Assembly (NCBI GenBank): GCA_022829145.1 | Contig: CM040741.1 | Span: 62,371,047-62,435,046, forward strand | Direction of reading: 5' to 3' | Origin: Albula goreensis | Taxonomy: Eukaryota > Chordata > Actinopteri > Albuliformes > Albulidae | Length of the DNA: 64,000 bases | Shown here: piece by piece, positions 37,301-53,965 of the stretch | Layout of the letters: every line of letters begins with the position of its first letter | How positions within the stretch are numbered: the first letter of the stretch is position 1 | Notes under the pieces: generated by a model | Seen by the model: the letters and a program-made list of their open reading frames with translations, nothing else | What the model was told of the DNA's origin: nothing | Database searches by the model: none | Made by a program: the position numbers and the translations under genes

Positions 37301-39196
37301 AACACACATACGAACACACCGTGAGCACTGAGCCAAATTCCCTTTCCCCAAGGGGACGAGCCTGGCAGAACTCAAATAGCTTGATGGAATTTAGGTGCAC
37401 TTGAGTACACTGGGTCCATATTAATAAGGCATTTCGCACTGAGTGCTGATCTTCAATCAGTTTGGCTTTTTAACTTGTCATGCATAAGTATAGGAAATGG
37501 ACAGGGGAAGCACGGCTAAATTCACTCCAGTTCTGAGACAGTGTTTAAATAAAGGGGCAGATCCACATGATTCTGTAGGGGGTGTCACAGGTCCAAAATG
37601 GCAAAAATAACACACAGTTACTCACCCGAGCTGGGACTGACATTAGACACAAAGCGTTAAAATCCTAACACCCTGAGATAATTGCACACTACTGACAAGC
37701 TGCTTAAAAAGAGGAAGTCTGAGAATACCCAGATTCCAGTTCAAAAGGTTCAATTAAAGACCTGAAAGTACAAAAAGTGGCTTACAAGGTAAGGGGCAAC
37801 AAACCAAGCTGAAGCTTTTTCAGTGGCTTTCTGCTTTGCTTGAAGGTGGAAGGGAGCACCAGACTGGTATTTGCTGATGAGTAGGCGTGTCATTTGATTT
37901 GTGTGGGAACTTGTGGAGGTGGTGAAAGTAGCCTCTTAAGCCATGAAGGAGAAGTGAAATGTGTCATGTCACTGACAACAATGGATTATGACATCACTGG
38001 ACCATTCTACCAATCACTGGATTGCAAATGTAATTAACCACTCAAACAACTGACAAAAATATTTCTGAATTAAAATTTTTTACAATGTCCTGGTGTGTTT
38101 TATATCTAATAAGCAATGACACCTTCAAACTTATTTGGTTGCCTTCGGTTTGATTTTGATAAAAAAAAAATAAATAAATAAAAAGAAAACTGTTGCAATA
38201 TACCAGTAACTGTCCAATACTTTCGGGATACAGATGACAGAGGGGTTGGGCTAAAACAGGCATCCCTTGTGACAGAATGAGCCATCTGAGTCATTGTGCC
38301 ACCTAAGATGACAAAATTGTGGTTCATCTTCAGTCATGACTTTACACAAGGCCAGGTTAGCTATTTCTAGATACTTCTTTGATTTCGTTGTTGCTATCCG
38401 GCTGAAATCTGCACAACTGGTATAGACAGACAGCCTCAGTCTGTCTACAAAGAGGGTTAAGAGGGAAACATCCCCATCTCTGTCTTATGGCTACGTCACA
38501 GGCAGTTTTGGAATGGACAAGTGTAAGGGAATGTTTTAACATGGCTTGCCAACATCATGATAGTCTAAAGGGTGAGCACAAATTAAAACTAGCCCTTGCA
38601 CAGCATTCTGAGCAAATTTTGTTTTTTTTCTCAAAATTTTCCCGTGAAAAACTGAATGAACAAAGATCCCATAAATGGCTATACTGTCAGTCCGGATACA
38701 ACAGATTTTTTTTATTTTTATTTCAAAGACTGAAACGGTAAGAAAGATGAAAGAGACTGAGCGGAAACCTGTGCTAAGTGGTAAGCAGCAATAAGCAAAT
38801 GGAGGAAGCTGTGCAGAATCAGACGGCAATGCGCACGTCTGGGCCTTCTGGGCCCGGCGGAGCAGGGACCCCCACTGAGCGAGGCGGCCCTCTGGGACTA
38901 AAGCAGCGTGCTGATGAGAGCGGAGGATGGAACACTTCCTGAAGGTTTCCTGTACTGACCCAGTTCCGCCAAACTGCTGACTGCCTCAGTAGCACAGTGC
39001 TGTCAGCAGCATTGGGGTGGGGGGAGGGGAGGAGGGTGATCCAGCCAATCAGCTGTCACCGATCACCTCTGTCTTTTACAATGAGCGCTGACGGCCACTC
39101 TTGTAACACTTCTGTCAACACCTCCCCAATCCCCTCCCCCGCCAGTGTTACACACCCATACCATCTGATGAATGCATGCACACCGTGTCTCTCTCA

Positions 39197-39198
<2 letters not shown>
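34393..39198. other. Upstream non-coding stretch
   Basis: Unique sequence. A weak tRNA-like A-box word (GTAGCTCAGTGGTAAC, 35070-35085) hints at a SINE remnant, but no B box or tail could be aligned. The 38820-38900 part is GC-richer. No gene was seen. Confidence 0.55.
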
Positions 39199-39269
<71 letters not shown>

Positions 39270-39321
39270 ACAGAGATACACATACACACACATACACACG
39301 TACAGAGATACACATACACAA
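39199..39321. repeat. CA microsatellite followed by a 32-bp tandem duplication
   Basis: Pure CA runs from 39199 to 39267. The unit CGTACAGAGATACACATACA then appears at 39267 and again at 39299, a period of 32 bp. Confidence 0.9.
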
Positions 39322-41082
39322 ACACACCTTTGCAAGCACTAACTCGAAAGCAACAAGAAAGACAATGGATGAGAAACATAAAGGGTGCTGCTCTGCGCTG
39401 GCCCAGCTGCCTGCGATTGTGACCAAGCAGTCACCATGGGCGTCTGAGAACAGCAAGACAGGGCTCCAGCACAGTGTGGTATGCACCGCAGCTTCTCCAT
39501 CCAGCCAGTAAAACAGCAGCTGGAGGTATGTTTCGGCCTGCTTCATTCAGGAGCCTGGCTCAAATTACTGGGAACAAAACATTACCTGCATTGTGCTTCC
39601 TTGAGCAGGCTAGCAGGGAACAAAGCATCCTAAGCCAAACACTGAGTTAATAGCAATAATTATAATAGCAAAACAAGGTAAACAGAGTCTAGTAAGAAAG
39701 GAAATAGAGCAGGTAATAGCAGGCTGTACAATAAAATATCCAGGGTAAAAGAAAAATTATTGCAGAGAATAAAGCGCAAGCTTAGAAGGGCATTCAAAAG
39801 CACTGACTGATAGAAGATGAAAAAAAATAAGACCGTTAGATTTTTTCTTTATGTAGACCAATTGTGACCGAGAGATCTAAATCTAAAGAGAGCATCTAGT
39901 GACTGTTTAAATAAAATCTGCTCACCAATAGCTGCGGCAGTGACTGACATACCCTTGGGCCTCGGTCAGTGTGGTTGTCAATTATAGCTGCCTACTCACT
40001 GTGAAGATGTCCATACACATCTTTGGCTGTCAAAGAACCTCTCAGACAGTGTTATCAGGGCTGTCCTCTCTTCAGTCGCAACTGGATGTTATTATGAGAT
40101 TGGTGGCAATACAGAGAAACGAGGGCTTTGGCTACTTCTCTGTTCTGTCTTGTGTCTGTCCTTAATCTCGTGTCTGTGAAACACAAAAACTGAAGCACCC
40201 TGAGCAAATTACAGAGCTTTGTGGGTTTGTTCAAGCAACATATATCTACAGACAATTCAAAAACAAATGCCAGCTGGTGGTTCAAAACAGATTTTAGCAA
40301 CTACCCAGAGAGCTGTTTCGCCCTCCCCCACAAGCTCAAATTAAAAAAAAACAAAAAAAACACTAATAATATGAATAATGTCAAATTTGGATGCTGGAAG
40401 ATCGAAATGACCCTGGGCCTCTTGGGTGGCCTGTCCAGCTAAAGCAATAGCCCTCAGTACCTATTTCCTACCTCTGCCTGAAGTGCATGTGGGAAACCAT
40501 GCCAAAAATATTCACACATCCTTCACAAGCCCTGTGCAGAAAGCCAATCCATAGTCATGAAATGCCTGGAAAAGTAGATGTTTAATTTAAGTATAACTGC
40601 TTTCCAGGGCTTACTGAAATGCTCCCGTTGCTCGTAATACTGAATTATAAATGGGACGGAGTCAGTAAAAGCTCCCGATGAACGATGACAGCGATTTCAT
40701 ATTCACTACTGCAAAACAAGTCTGCTGCAGCAATGCCAAAGGTGCACTTACTTGGTCGCTGTACCTATAAGTCACACGATCTGGACTTCCTCATGAGCAG
40801 GTATTATACAAAGCCACTTTTATAGAGACCATGTCCTCTTTAAGCGCTCCTTTGTACAAAAAAGGAGAACATTTCTCCATCGCTCAGAAGCCTTGGATAT
40901 TAAAATGCCTTCAAGTCTTTTTAAGATAGGAAATGATGGCTCTCTTTTCAGGGAAGTTTTTTTTTTTTTTTTTTTTGTTTTAAATAAAGTGAAGAGTCCA
41001 TGTAAGGAAATGTGAACAATAGCCGTGGTCATAGCCGCTCTGCTCTGCAAATCACCTCCGATTTTCATCTTGTTGGTCAAGT

Positions 41083-41084
<2 letters not shown>
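39322..41084. other. Upstream non-coding stretch
   Basis: Unique sequence with a T homopolymer near 40959-40975. No gene was recognised. Confidence 0.55.
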
Positions 41085-41150
<66 letters not shown>

Positions 41151-41372
41151 TCATGCACTGTCACACACACACACACACACGCTCACTGTCTCTCTCTCAC
41201 ACACACACGCACACACACGTGCACGCACACGCTCACTGTCTCTCTCTCACACGCGCACGCAGGCACGTGCACGCTCGCACGCGCTCGCACACACACATGC
41301 ACACACGCGCGCACACACGCGCGCACACACACGCGCGCACACACGCGCGCACACACACACGCGCACACACAC
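41085..41372. repeat. Compound CA / CG-containing alternating array
   Basis: A pure CA run (41085-41144) is followed by two near-identical segments with GCTCACTGTCTCTCTCTCAC (41180 and 41230) and then by repeated ACACGCGCGC units. Almost the whole array alternates purine and pyrimidine. Confidence 0.9.
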
Positions 41373-41488
41373 CTGACACATCTGTTTTCAGCATTGAGCC
41401 TTATGCCCATTCAGCCAGTCTGCAGAACGAAGCCTTTGGGAGTCTGGCCACACTGTCCTCTGACTCACGGTGTGTGTGATCGAGCGTG

Positions 41489-41660
41489 CAAGCGAAAAAG
41501 AGACAAAGAGAGAGACAGAGGGGGAGAGAGAGAGACCAAGAGTGAACAAGCAAGACAGCAAGCAAAGAGAGTATGAGAGAGAGGCCTTGGAGGTGAGAGA
41601 GGAAAAAAAGTGAGAAAGAGAGACAAATTAAGTGATTGACAGAAAAAGAGACTGAAAAAC
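41489..41660. repeat. GA-rich purine tract
   Basis: Repeated GAGAGA and AAAGAGA words, directly after the compound CA array. Confidence 0.75.
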
Positions 41661-43839
41661 TTGTGAGGGGAATCAGGAATCTGTGTGTGAAGAATGAACA
41701 GATCCATAGGACTGACTTTCACTAAACTCTGATGGGAGCAGGAAACGCTGACCTTATTTTCTGCAGGGAATTTAAGTGGCTTGGCTCCACCCATTTTAGA
41801 GTTCATGAGACCTCACGCACCCCTCTCTCATTTACATACGGCTGGGCTCACGTCTCTTGGGGCTACCATGGCAACGGCTGGAGGAGTCATCTCTAGTGGC
41901 TTCTCAAATGGCATGATGGGACTTTTTGTCAACCGCAAAGGACCACTTCCTCCACCCTTTGCGTCAGAATTTGTTTACTTCCTTATTGCGGAGCGACAGC
42001 ACTTGCACTCACCTTGACTGCGTTCTCAGCAAACGCTGCTGCTAACCACACTGACAATTCAGCTGACTCCTCTTTTTTTTTCCCCTAACCTCATTTGAAC
42101 ATCACTTTCTGGATGGGGTACTGGATTTTTTTTTCCCTTTACACACAAAATCCTCAATGTCCTCGAGAGTTGTGAAAGTGTTTAAGTGGAGTGAGAAGCC
42201 AGGGGCGTCTCAGTTAGGCTGAAGAGTATTCCTCAGAGCTCTCGAGTGCTGGAATGAATGAGAAAGAGGTCACAGAGTCTATCACATGGTTATATCGTAC
42301 GTAGTCTTGGAACCCAGATGGTCATACCATGAAATCTCAAGACACTCATCTACTGTCTGGAAACAGTCATACTGTATCTACAACCACAGCACCACGGAAG
42401 AAGCAACTCCGTTACTGGTCATATTTTCACAGGGCGGTTCAAGGAAGTGTGATGTTTTTTTGACTCAACCCAATAGTATACAGTGTCTCCCACATTAGGT
42501 CTCAATTGTCACCTTCTGCTTAGACTGAGTTGGGCTAAGAGAAGCCTGAGTTCATGCAAATTTCTGCTCTTAACAAATCTGACATTCTAGATACATTTCT
42601 TGTTGAGTTCATGAATGACAGAGAACATTCATACATATATATGGGAAAAATTGTTTTATGCAGCTACTTATCCAACTGAGCCATGGCAGCTGGTTGAAAC
42701 AAAAACCTGCACACCCACTGTTTTAGAATCATTCACAGAAATGATGTGACAATATACTACTAGCATCTTTGAAGTCAGGGTGGAGATGTTCACCTGCTTC
42801 AAACGACATTTTTATCACAAACGATATTAAAGGGGGCTGTAAGCCTCACACAGAAGAGTACAGTTTGGAGCATGTGGACCACACAGTCATCCTCTCATGG
42901 GTAGCTGGCAACAATTTTGAAACATATCATAGGTTAAGAAAGAAATTCAGAGCTTTGCTGAAGGACAAACTTCAGGGACGCTCTGTGAACGTACATGATG
43001 CACCACCATTCTCAGCAACACTGTTGTGGCTACAGAAAAATCTGTTATTTTCTTTGGACAAATAAATTCAACATTCAAATGCAAACATGCTACAGATCAG
43101 AGAAAAAACAAAGCAAAAAGCTTCAACCTCCTATTTGACCTTACTATATGTTTTAACTAGAAATAGGACAATTTGAGAATTTAAAAATAATAAAAACACA
43201 GGTTACTCTGCATTTGCCGCTGAATACTCAAAGCACAGATGAAGGACAGTCTTATTGAAACTCACCATCATTCAGACAAAATGCTGCAAGCGGCTACAAA
43301 GTGAATCACATCACTGTACACAACTGCTGCTTCTAAGGCTTTCCAAAATCCAAGCCTCCCCCAACCCCCCCGAGCACAATACCACATTTACTCTGATGCA
43401 GCATGACCTCTACTTCCTGTTTTTTTTTAAACTTCCTTTCACATCAAGCCTTTACTCCCTGGCATGGAGGGGGAAGGTAATTGCAAGCAACCTTGTCAAT
43501 ATAACCAAAGGCATGAAACCTTTATCCAGATATGCTTTTGTGCATACAACTTGACAGGACATGATTGCAAATACTGTTACGTTAAGAAGCAAATGCATTT
43601 TATTTGATCGTTGGTGTTAAAATGATGAACATTTTGTTAATGAATATCCCAGTATTCCGAATGGCCATGTCATTGGACATTCTATTGATCTTTATGAATT
43701 TAAGAGAGAAATATTCCTTCTGTTTAAATCAATGAGAGAGGATATTTTTCAACTTGAGAAAAAAATAAATGGATAAATCAGAGTAACTCAGCAAACAGCT
43801 ACCAAAATATATGGCTGTTAAGACTGTCAGTTAGATACG
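41661..43839. other. Upstream non-coding stretch
   Basis: Unique sequence. The plus-strand open stretch at 42769-43065 has no recognisable homology. Confidence 0.55.
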
Positions 43840-44060
43840 TTACATACATGGCTTTGTTGGCTGTATGACGCAGGGGGCAGGAAACAGGGCTTGTAAACCA
43901 GCAGGATGCAGGATCAAATCCCACGTGTGACATAGTTGTTGAACCCTTAAAACAAGGTGCGGAACCTGAACCACTTTGGCCAAAAAAAAAAAAAAAAAGG
44001 AAAAACAAAACCCAGCGGTATATTTATATATACACAGCACAATATGTAAAACGTAAGCAC
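43840..44060 (+). mobile_element. tRNA-derived SINE with internal A expansion
   Basis: The head has GACGCAGGGGGCAGG (A-box region), GGCTTGTAAACC and a B-box-like GGATCAAATCCC (43912-43923). The body follows (TTGTTGAACCCTTAAAACAA, GAACCTGAACCACTTTGGC), then a 17-base A run and CCCAGCGGTATATTTATATA. The 3' tail is lost. Confidence 0.75.
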
Positions 44061-44819
44061 TGGATCACCCAGGATTAGGCCAGTCCAGAGAAGGTATAAA
44101 AAATGTGATGCAATGTGGCGATTTCACTGTATTGCAATCTAATAAGGTTTTACACGCAGCTGTAAAGATTACCTGCATCCCCAAGGAGGTGGAGGAATTA
44201 CCGGCTATCTGGAAAGCTCCCTACAGGCCGCCGTAACGTCCATAACCCTTTTCTTTCCAATCAGTCTTTTTTTTTTTTTTCTTTGGATTGTCGGGGGCAG
44301 AAAGAAATGACGGGACCCATAGCAGGCAGGCTGCACAGCGGTGGTTATCATTCAGAACGGCTGTGCGTGTTTGAGCTCAGAAACTCGCCTGAATAGGATC
44401 ATGCGCTTTTCACACTTTCAATGGGGGGGAAAAAATAATCTCACCGGCAGATGGGAGACAAGCTCACATCCGAATGAATGAATAAATGAAATCACATGAT
44501 CAATGAGGCCTTACCCCCTACCCATTCCCATGCAGATGACGTGCACTACGCTGCAATCTCTGTACGACAAACTTCCCTGCCGCTAAGCGCAAGCTGTACA
44601 CCGGAGAGCTTTCAGAGGAACGGTCTTTCAACAGATGTGCCCACAAGCCCCCTCTTAAAACCGCTTTCCCCCCCTTATCATTAAGCTGGGATATTTTGCA
44701 GCTGTGGAACTGGCTCCCACAATTTTTATGATATCCGCTTCAAGTCAGACATACGCAGGCATACCAATAACTGAACACAGTGTTCAGAAATACGCACCTA
44801 CACACACGAGGAATGAAGC
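44061..44819. other. Upstream non-coding stretch
   Basis: Unique sequence with a short T run near 44267-44280. No gene was seen. Confidence 0.55.
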
Positions 44820-44844
44820 CGGGTACTGCATTCATGGAGTTTGG

Positions 44845-44927
44845 GCGCTGATCTAGGATCAGGTTACCCCTATCCATAGCCTGACCTTTTTCCATAATGA
44901 GCTGGAATGGAAAACTGATCCCAGCGC
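44845..44927. repeat. Small MITE-like element with inverted ends
   Basis: GCGCTGATCTAGGATCAG at 44845-44862 and CTGATCCCAGCGC at 44915-44927 are inverted copies of each other, about 83 bp end to end. This suggests a miniature inverted-repeat element or a stable hairpin. Confidence 0.55.
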
Positions 44928-45521
44928 AAGCCCAATATTCTTAACTGCTCTTTGACTTTGGGCCAAGCTCTGCAGCCTGTGGGTAAAGGTAAAAAAAAAA
45001 AAAAAAAAAAAACACACTCAAGTTCATCACGTGGCCATTTCTGTTTGTAAACACATGCTCACCAGTTTCTATGGGCAGTAAGGCCAGGTTTTCAGACAGC
45101 AATGTTCTGGACAGCACTGTTCAGTCTTGGCCTGAACTGTTCAGTCACCTTACCCTTAGTACAATGGTTACTACAAACCTGAATGCTTCAACAGAATAAG
45201 ACCTAAAGAATAAGGAGGGTCTTATTCACATGAAATATGTAATGCTGAGTATCACAACCTTTACAAACTGCTTGTAGTGCAATGTAAATCACAGTGCAAG
45301 ACACAGACTTGCAACATCCAAGCATTTCTGTCCCATCAGACCCAGCGAATCTTAACTGTTATTAGCCTCAGCGTTGAGCACTGTGCACTGCTCTACACCA
45401 CATTAATCAAAGGCTATTTTAAAAACGCTGGTTATTGAGGCAATTTGCATGGTTAAAGGACTGTAATGGAAAAATGGTTTTGGAAGCAAGGGCACATTTG
45501 TACCTCAGTCATCTGTGCTTA

Positions 45522-49379
<3,858 letters not shown>

Positions 49380-49510
49380 CCCTGCCAAAAGCCTTACCCA
49401 CGGCAATTAATTTCAGGCAGTGGAAATTATCACATCGATTGTATTTCCTCGCCGTAATGATATTGGGGCCCGTTCTGTGGGTTTGCTCTCATGAGCCAGA
49501 TGACTGAATC
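49380..49510. promoter_or_regulatory. Candidate conserved non-coding element
   Basis: A repeat-free block with GGCAATTAATTTCAGG, GGAAATTATCACATCGATTG and CCGTAATGATATTGGGGCCC. The composition is like that of vertebrate conserved elements, but this is inference only. Confidence 0.2.
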
Positions 49511-52500
49511 CTACCTCAATGTGTCAAGAAAGACCTGGAGAGAGGAGTAAAAATGTCACTGCACTGTAAAACTCAAGAAAAAGTTTTATGATGTCAGCTG
49601 GGTTGATATCAAACTGCCACTAACTTTTAATTGAATCAGTAACTTAGAAGTTACCGATTGTGTCTCTGGTCTATGTACCACTGAAGGGCTGAGGCAGGCG
49701 GACCCCCCAGTTAGAGCCAGGTAAAGGCATGTCCACAGCACAAAAGCAAAGACAGACTTTAGAGGCTGTCTTTAATGACCCTGGCTTTATGGACTGACCC
49801 ACTCAAAAGCCATTGTTGTATATAAATTTTAAGTTATAATTGCTTTGTGGAAATTATTCAGTTGTTTCCAGATCTAACTTGCTAATTTTAATGCTTTTGT
49901 AATGTGCTGCAATGTGATTGTTGTACAGTTGCTGTAATGCATTTTACAGATGCATTGTCTTGAATAATGCATGGCTGTTTATGTTCTGGTTGTATACCCT
50001 CAAGGAAAGGACAAAGAGTAAGGTCCAAAGAAGCTGACGATTGAGTCTCGTTAATCAAATCGCCTACTGGTGTGTGCGGACGGCAAATAAGACGGCAGAA
50101 CAACTCAGCGCCTGTTGCCTTTGGACAACAAGGATCACCTGTTCCTTTCAAAGACACTCAATCTGAGCATGCTCTGCCTCTGTGAGAGAGCTGCAACACC
50201 ATCATGACATCCTGCTGTTTTTGTCTCCCTCCAATGCTGATTAACAACATGAGGGAGGCGGTGGAGATGGGGGCAGAGTGACGCACTGTTTACCAGCCCA
50301 GTGTGCTGAATTCCTCAGAGACTAAGGTCAAGGTCAACCGTGGGGCCAGAAATGGGTGCTGGTGAATCGCATTGGAGGGCATCTGCTGGGGTGGGTCGCA
50401 GTAGGCCCACATGCCCCACTGACAGTCAGGGATTCTCTGCCATTTGCTTTACAAACTCTCAGCTGTGGAGATTACGCAATGCTTGAGAAACCGACCTTTT
50501 CTCTTTTTTTGTACAGAAGACTGTGGACATTAGTCTCTGGGAAGCACTCGTTTGTATGCATTACAATACATTCAAAATCAAAACAAAAGCACACAGTCCT
50601 GACATATTGTTTAAAACATCGATCCTAGACCTCCTGCTCAAACCTGCTACAGCACACGTATACATAAACACCTCTACTGACTGACCTGGCCTGAACAAAG
50701 CAAATGAGAGCAGGGGATAAACTGTTTATTTGAAAAAAAGCCAATTATAAGCAGTTGAAAACTATTTTGTTGGCTGTACAAATCTATTCTGTTGTAGAAA
50801 TACTATTGCAGGACGAGCTCCAGGACTCCTGTGAGCATGCCAGGGCAATCTGAATCCTGGTTTCCACTGTGGCAGGCAACCCCCAAGCTGCAAATGAGCA
50901 TATTGATTGTTGTGAAATCAATGCCTCCTAGTCCACACAACCCCTTGCGCTCCTCGTCCCGCTTGGGCCTAACCTCCCGGGGAATCACAGAGGCTAAACA
51001 GCGAACAACGAAACGTACACAATCTCATTATTCACATACCTTTCTCCCCCTCCACCCCCACCCAGGGCCGAGCATGTTGCAGGTTCACCGCATATGCCGA
51101 ATGGCATACCTTGCTTGGTATTCTGGTTTCATCCAGTCTCCGAAAAGGTAATTGCCCTGCTGTTTCACCCAGTAAGATGGATGGCTCTGGAAACTCTAGA
51201 GTTTGAAGCCCCAGCTTGGGCCGCCTCCAACGGTGTCGAGGGTTCAACCTGATCCCGGTCGGTGGCCACACACTAGCTTTTGAGAAGGGCAGAGATGCAC
51301 TTTTAATGCATTGCGAGTCCCTCTCCTTTCATTCACTATTCTCCCCTCCCTATTCTATCAGATATCCCAGCTACACTAAACCACAAAAGGGAATTCAAGC
51401 ACTTGTCAACCTCGAGGCCTGGTCCACAGCAATAAAGATGGACTATCACAAAGAGGAAGAAATCTGGGGTTGGAGAAGGGACACGGGGGAGTAAGGGATG
51501 TAGGCTGTTTAAGTTGATGGGGGAGATACCATCTCATTTTAAGACCTGAGGTTTCCATTATTCTATTCAACAGAACTCAAATATATGCCATCCTGTTCAG
51601 ACAGCTTCAGTTATTTCAGGGATCAGTTACAGTGTTGGTGCAGTCTCTCCATCATCAATCTAGCCTGGTTCCCTGTTCATTTCTCGTTAACCTGACATCG
51701 GCCTTGCGAGCCAAACCATTTACAGCCCAACGGGGGTCAATAAATGCTGTCGAGCTGCCGGTAATCTATGGCGGGGAGGGGGGGGAAATAGGTGCTTCCA
51801 GTCATGCTCTCCATGACGGAACAAGTCAGTTTGGACTTCTGTTATCAGTCCATCTAAATGGAGTTTGCCATAAGTCGTTCTTCATGTACAGGCAAACCCC
51901 ACCACTGGCTAATTTACCAGCAAGGCAGGGGAACATTTTAATCTGTCAACAATGGAGCACAGAGCTGTGTACATCCCCCAGTTCAACATCCACCTTCGCA
52001 AGAGCCAAGGGAGAGTAACGGCACACTCATTTTTACTTATTGCAATTTTTCAGTGTAGAAGGTTTGCCAACTCTTACTAGAGTGTCATAAAAAAAGGCAG
52101 TGCTTTAGCACTGTGACATTAACTCACGAGGTTCATTCTAGTCATAGCCACGGGTCTCTCATCTCATAGACTTGGAGAAGAATGAACGGAATTGCTACAG
52201 TGCACCAGAAAATTGAAGTGCTCTGATGAAAGTCAGGTTAATATTAATTTTTAAATTTCAAGTGCACCTTATGACACTAACATGGTTTCCTATCCTCAGA
52301 AAAAAAAAAGCAGAGCATTGGCTAAAGGATATGCGGCAATGATGAAATTTGCATTTTGAATTGCTCTGGGTCTACATTTCTCATCTGAAAATAAATGCTA
52401 CACAGGCATTGAGAGAATCAGACATGCCAAGGAGAGGATAAACTTAATCAGCTTTCGTGTTAAAAAAAATAGTCACCTTATCAATAATGTACTAATTGAG

Positions 52501-52539
52501 AACACAATGCAAAACGGCCATTTTATCTATGTTGATACA
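49511..52539. other. Upstream non-coding stretch
   Basis: Unique sequence. Open stretches here do not resemble known proteins and have no splice-site support. Confidence 0.55.
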
Positions 52540-52960
52540 TTAGCCTGGTCATGGCAGCAAGACCGATTATGCACCCAAGGCAGAATGAAAAATTAAGAGC
52601 AGTATAACACGGCAGCACTAACAAGCCATGAATCCAGAGTGACGGACAGAAGACCCTGTTGTACGAAACAGCTTGTTAGAGCCATTGCAGATTCACTCCC
52701 TGATGACACAGGAATCTGCAGTCGGCCCACAGGGCAGACAGCGCTACACACTTGTCCCGCATAAGACAACTATGATCTTCGGTGATAGCGCCTAATAATG
52801 TCATTGCTTTGTCCGCATGTCTTTTTTATGAACAATGAGAATATTCTACAGGGGAAAAAAAAGGTCCCTCATCTATGGCTTCTGTTTTAGCTCATCTTTT
52901 CTGCTCTAAGGCGCCCTTACTGTAATCATTGTTTATTTGCATACAAACACCACTATTGAG
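52540..52960. promoter_or_regulatory. Candidate conserved non-coding element with POU/FOX-type motifs
   Basis: A long repeat-poor block with an octamer ATTTGCAT (52935-52942) overlapping a forkhead-like TGTTTATTT, plus CCTAATAATGTCATTG and GCATAAGACAACTATGATC. It has the texture of a vertebrate enhancer. No conservation test was possible. Confidence 0.25.
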
Positions 52961-53819
52961 AGAGACATACAGTCTACACAATTACTCCTTCTTCCTCCTC
53001 CCCTTCTTCTTTTTGCAATAAAAATACAACACTGTCCTTGGCTTCAGTTATATGAGAGCAATGCGAGGGAATTGCCTTGCAGCACACTATAAAAGCACTG
53101 TACATTCCTTGTACATTCCAAGATTTAAAGATTTCTCCCTGAGCCACCACTTACACATGGCAGCGGGCTGCATTTAACTTCATTTTCCATAACATGTGAC
53201 TCACAACACAGAGTGGATTTGTGGGGATGGACAGCAACCTGGAGAGCAGAGCCTCCTCTGCTCGTTCACTCTCGATCGTTCTTCTCCATCTTGCTCCCTC
53301 TCTATCACAACCTCTGTCACCATCTCCCTGACACTCTCTGTCTCTATAACTCTTCCAAACATCGTTTTTACAGAAATGCTCCATCATCAGATCCCTGCTT
53401 GTCGGTGAGACTCACCCCCCTTGGCTGGTGCTCGGTGGTGGAGGGGTACAGAATGTAGAGGGCCCCCCCTGATTAAGTGGTCGTGAGGAAAAGGCTATCA
53501 GTGCATTCTGTTGCCGTGAGCTCATCTTTGAACAGCTTTGCTCTGTGTTCGGCACAGTCGGTACCATTCCCGCAAAGAGAAACGGACGTAGGGCCCCCCG
53601 TAATCTCGGACTCGAGGAACGCTGACAGGCCAACAGCAGCACATTACATTTGGTTTGCAGACACCACAATAACACATAGACACATCCATTCCTTCAATTT
53701 GCACCTATTAGTCATTAATACAGCTGGATATTTAAGTTCCTTCACAAGTATGTCCATTAGCCTGATACAGTGTGCAATAGCATTTCACACCTTTTAACAG
53801 TCATAGAGGTGTATGTTGA
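52961..53819. other. Upstream non-coding stretch
   Basis: Unique sequence with a CT-rich part at 53254-53345. No gene was seen. Confidence 0.55.
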
Positions 53820-53965
53820 CTGAAACAATAACCAAAAACGGAACAATAGAAGATTGTGCACCTGGAAATAGAATCCACAATATCAGAGTTACAAGCCCAT
53901 TCCCTCACTATTAAACAAAATTCCTGTGTCAACACAACCACTACGCCACACTGCCACCCTGTTAT
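53820..53965 (-). mobile_element. tRNA-derived SINE fragment
   Basis: On the minus strand GGTGGCAGTGTGGCGTAGTG (A-box region) is followed after an insertion by GGAATGGGCTTGTAACTCTG and a degenerate B box (GTGGATTCTATTTCC). The tail is not recognisable. Confidence 0.6.

Noticed and set aside
42769-43065. A 98-codon plus-strand open frame with protein-like composition
   Set aside because: I recognise no family, and there are no convincing splice sites or relation to neighbours.
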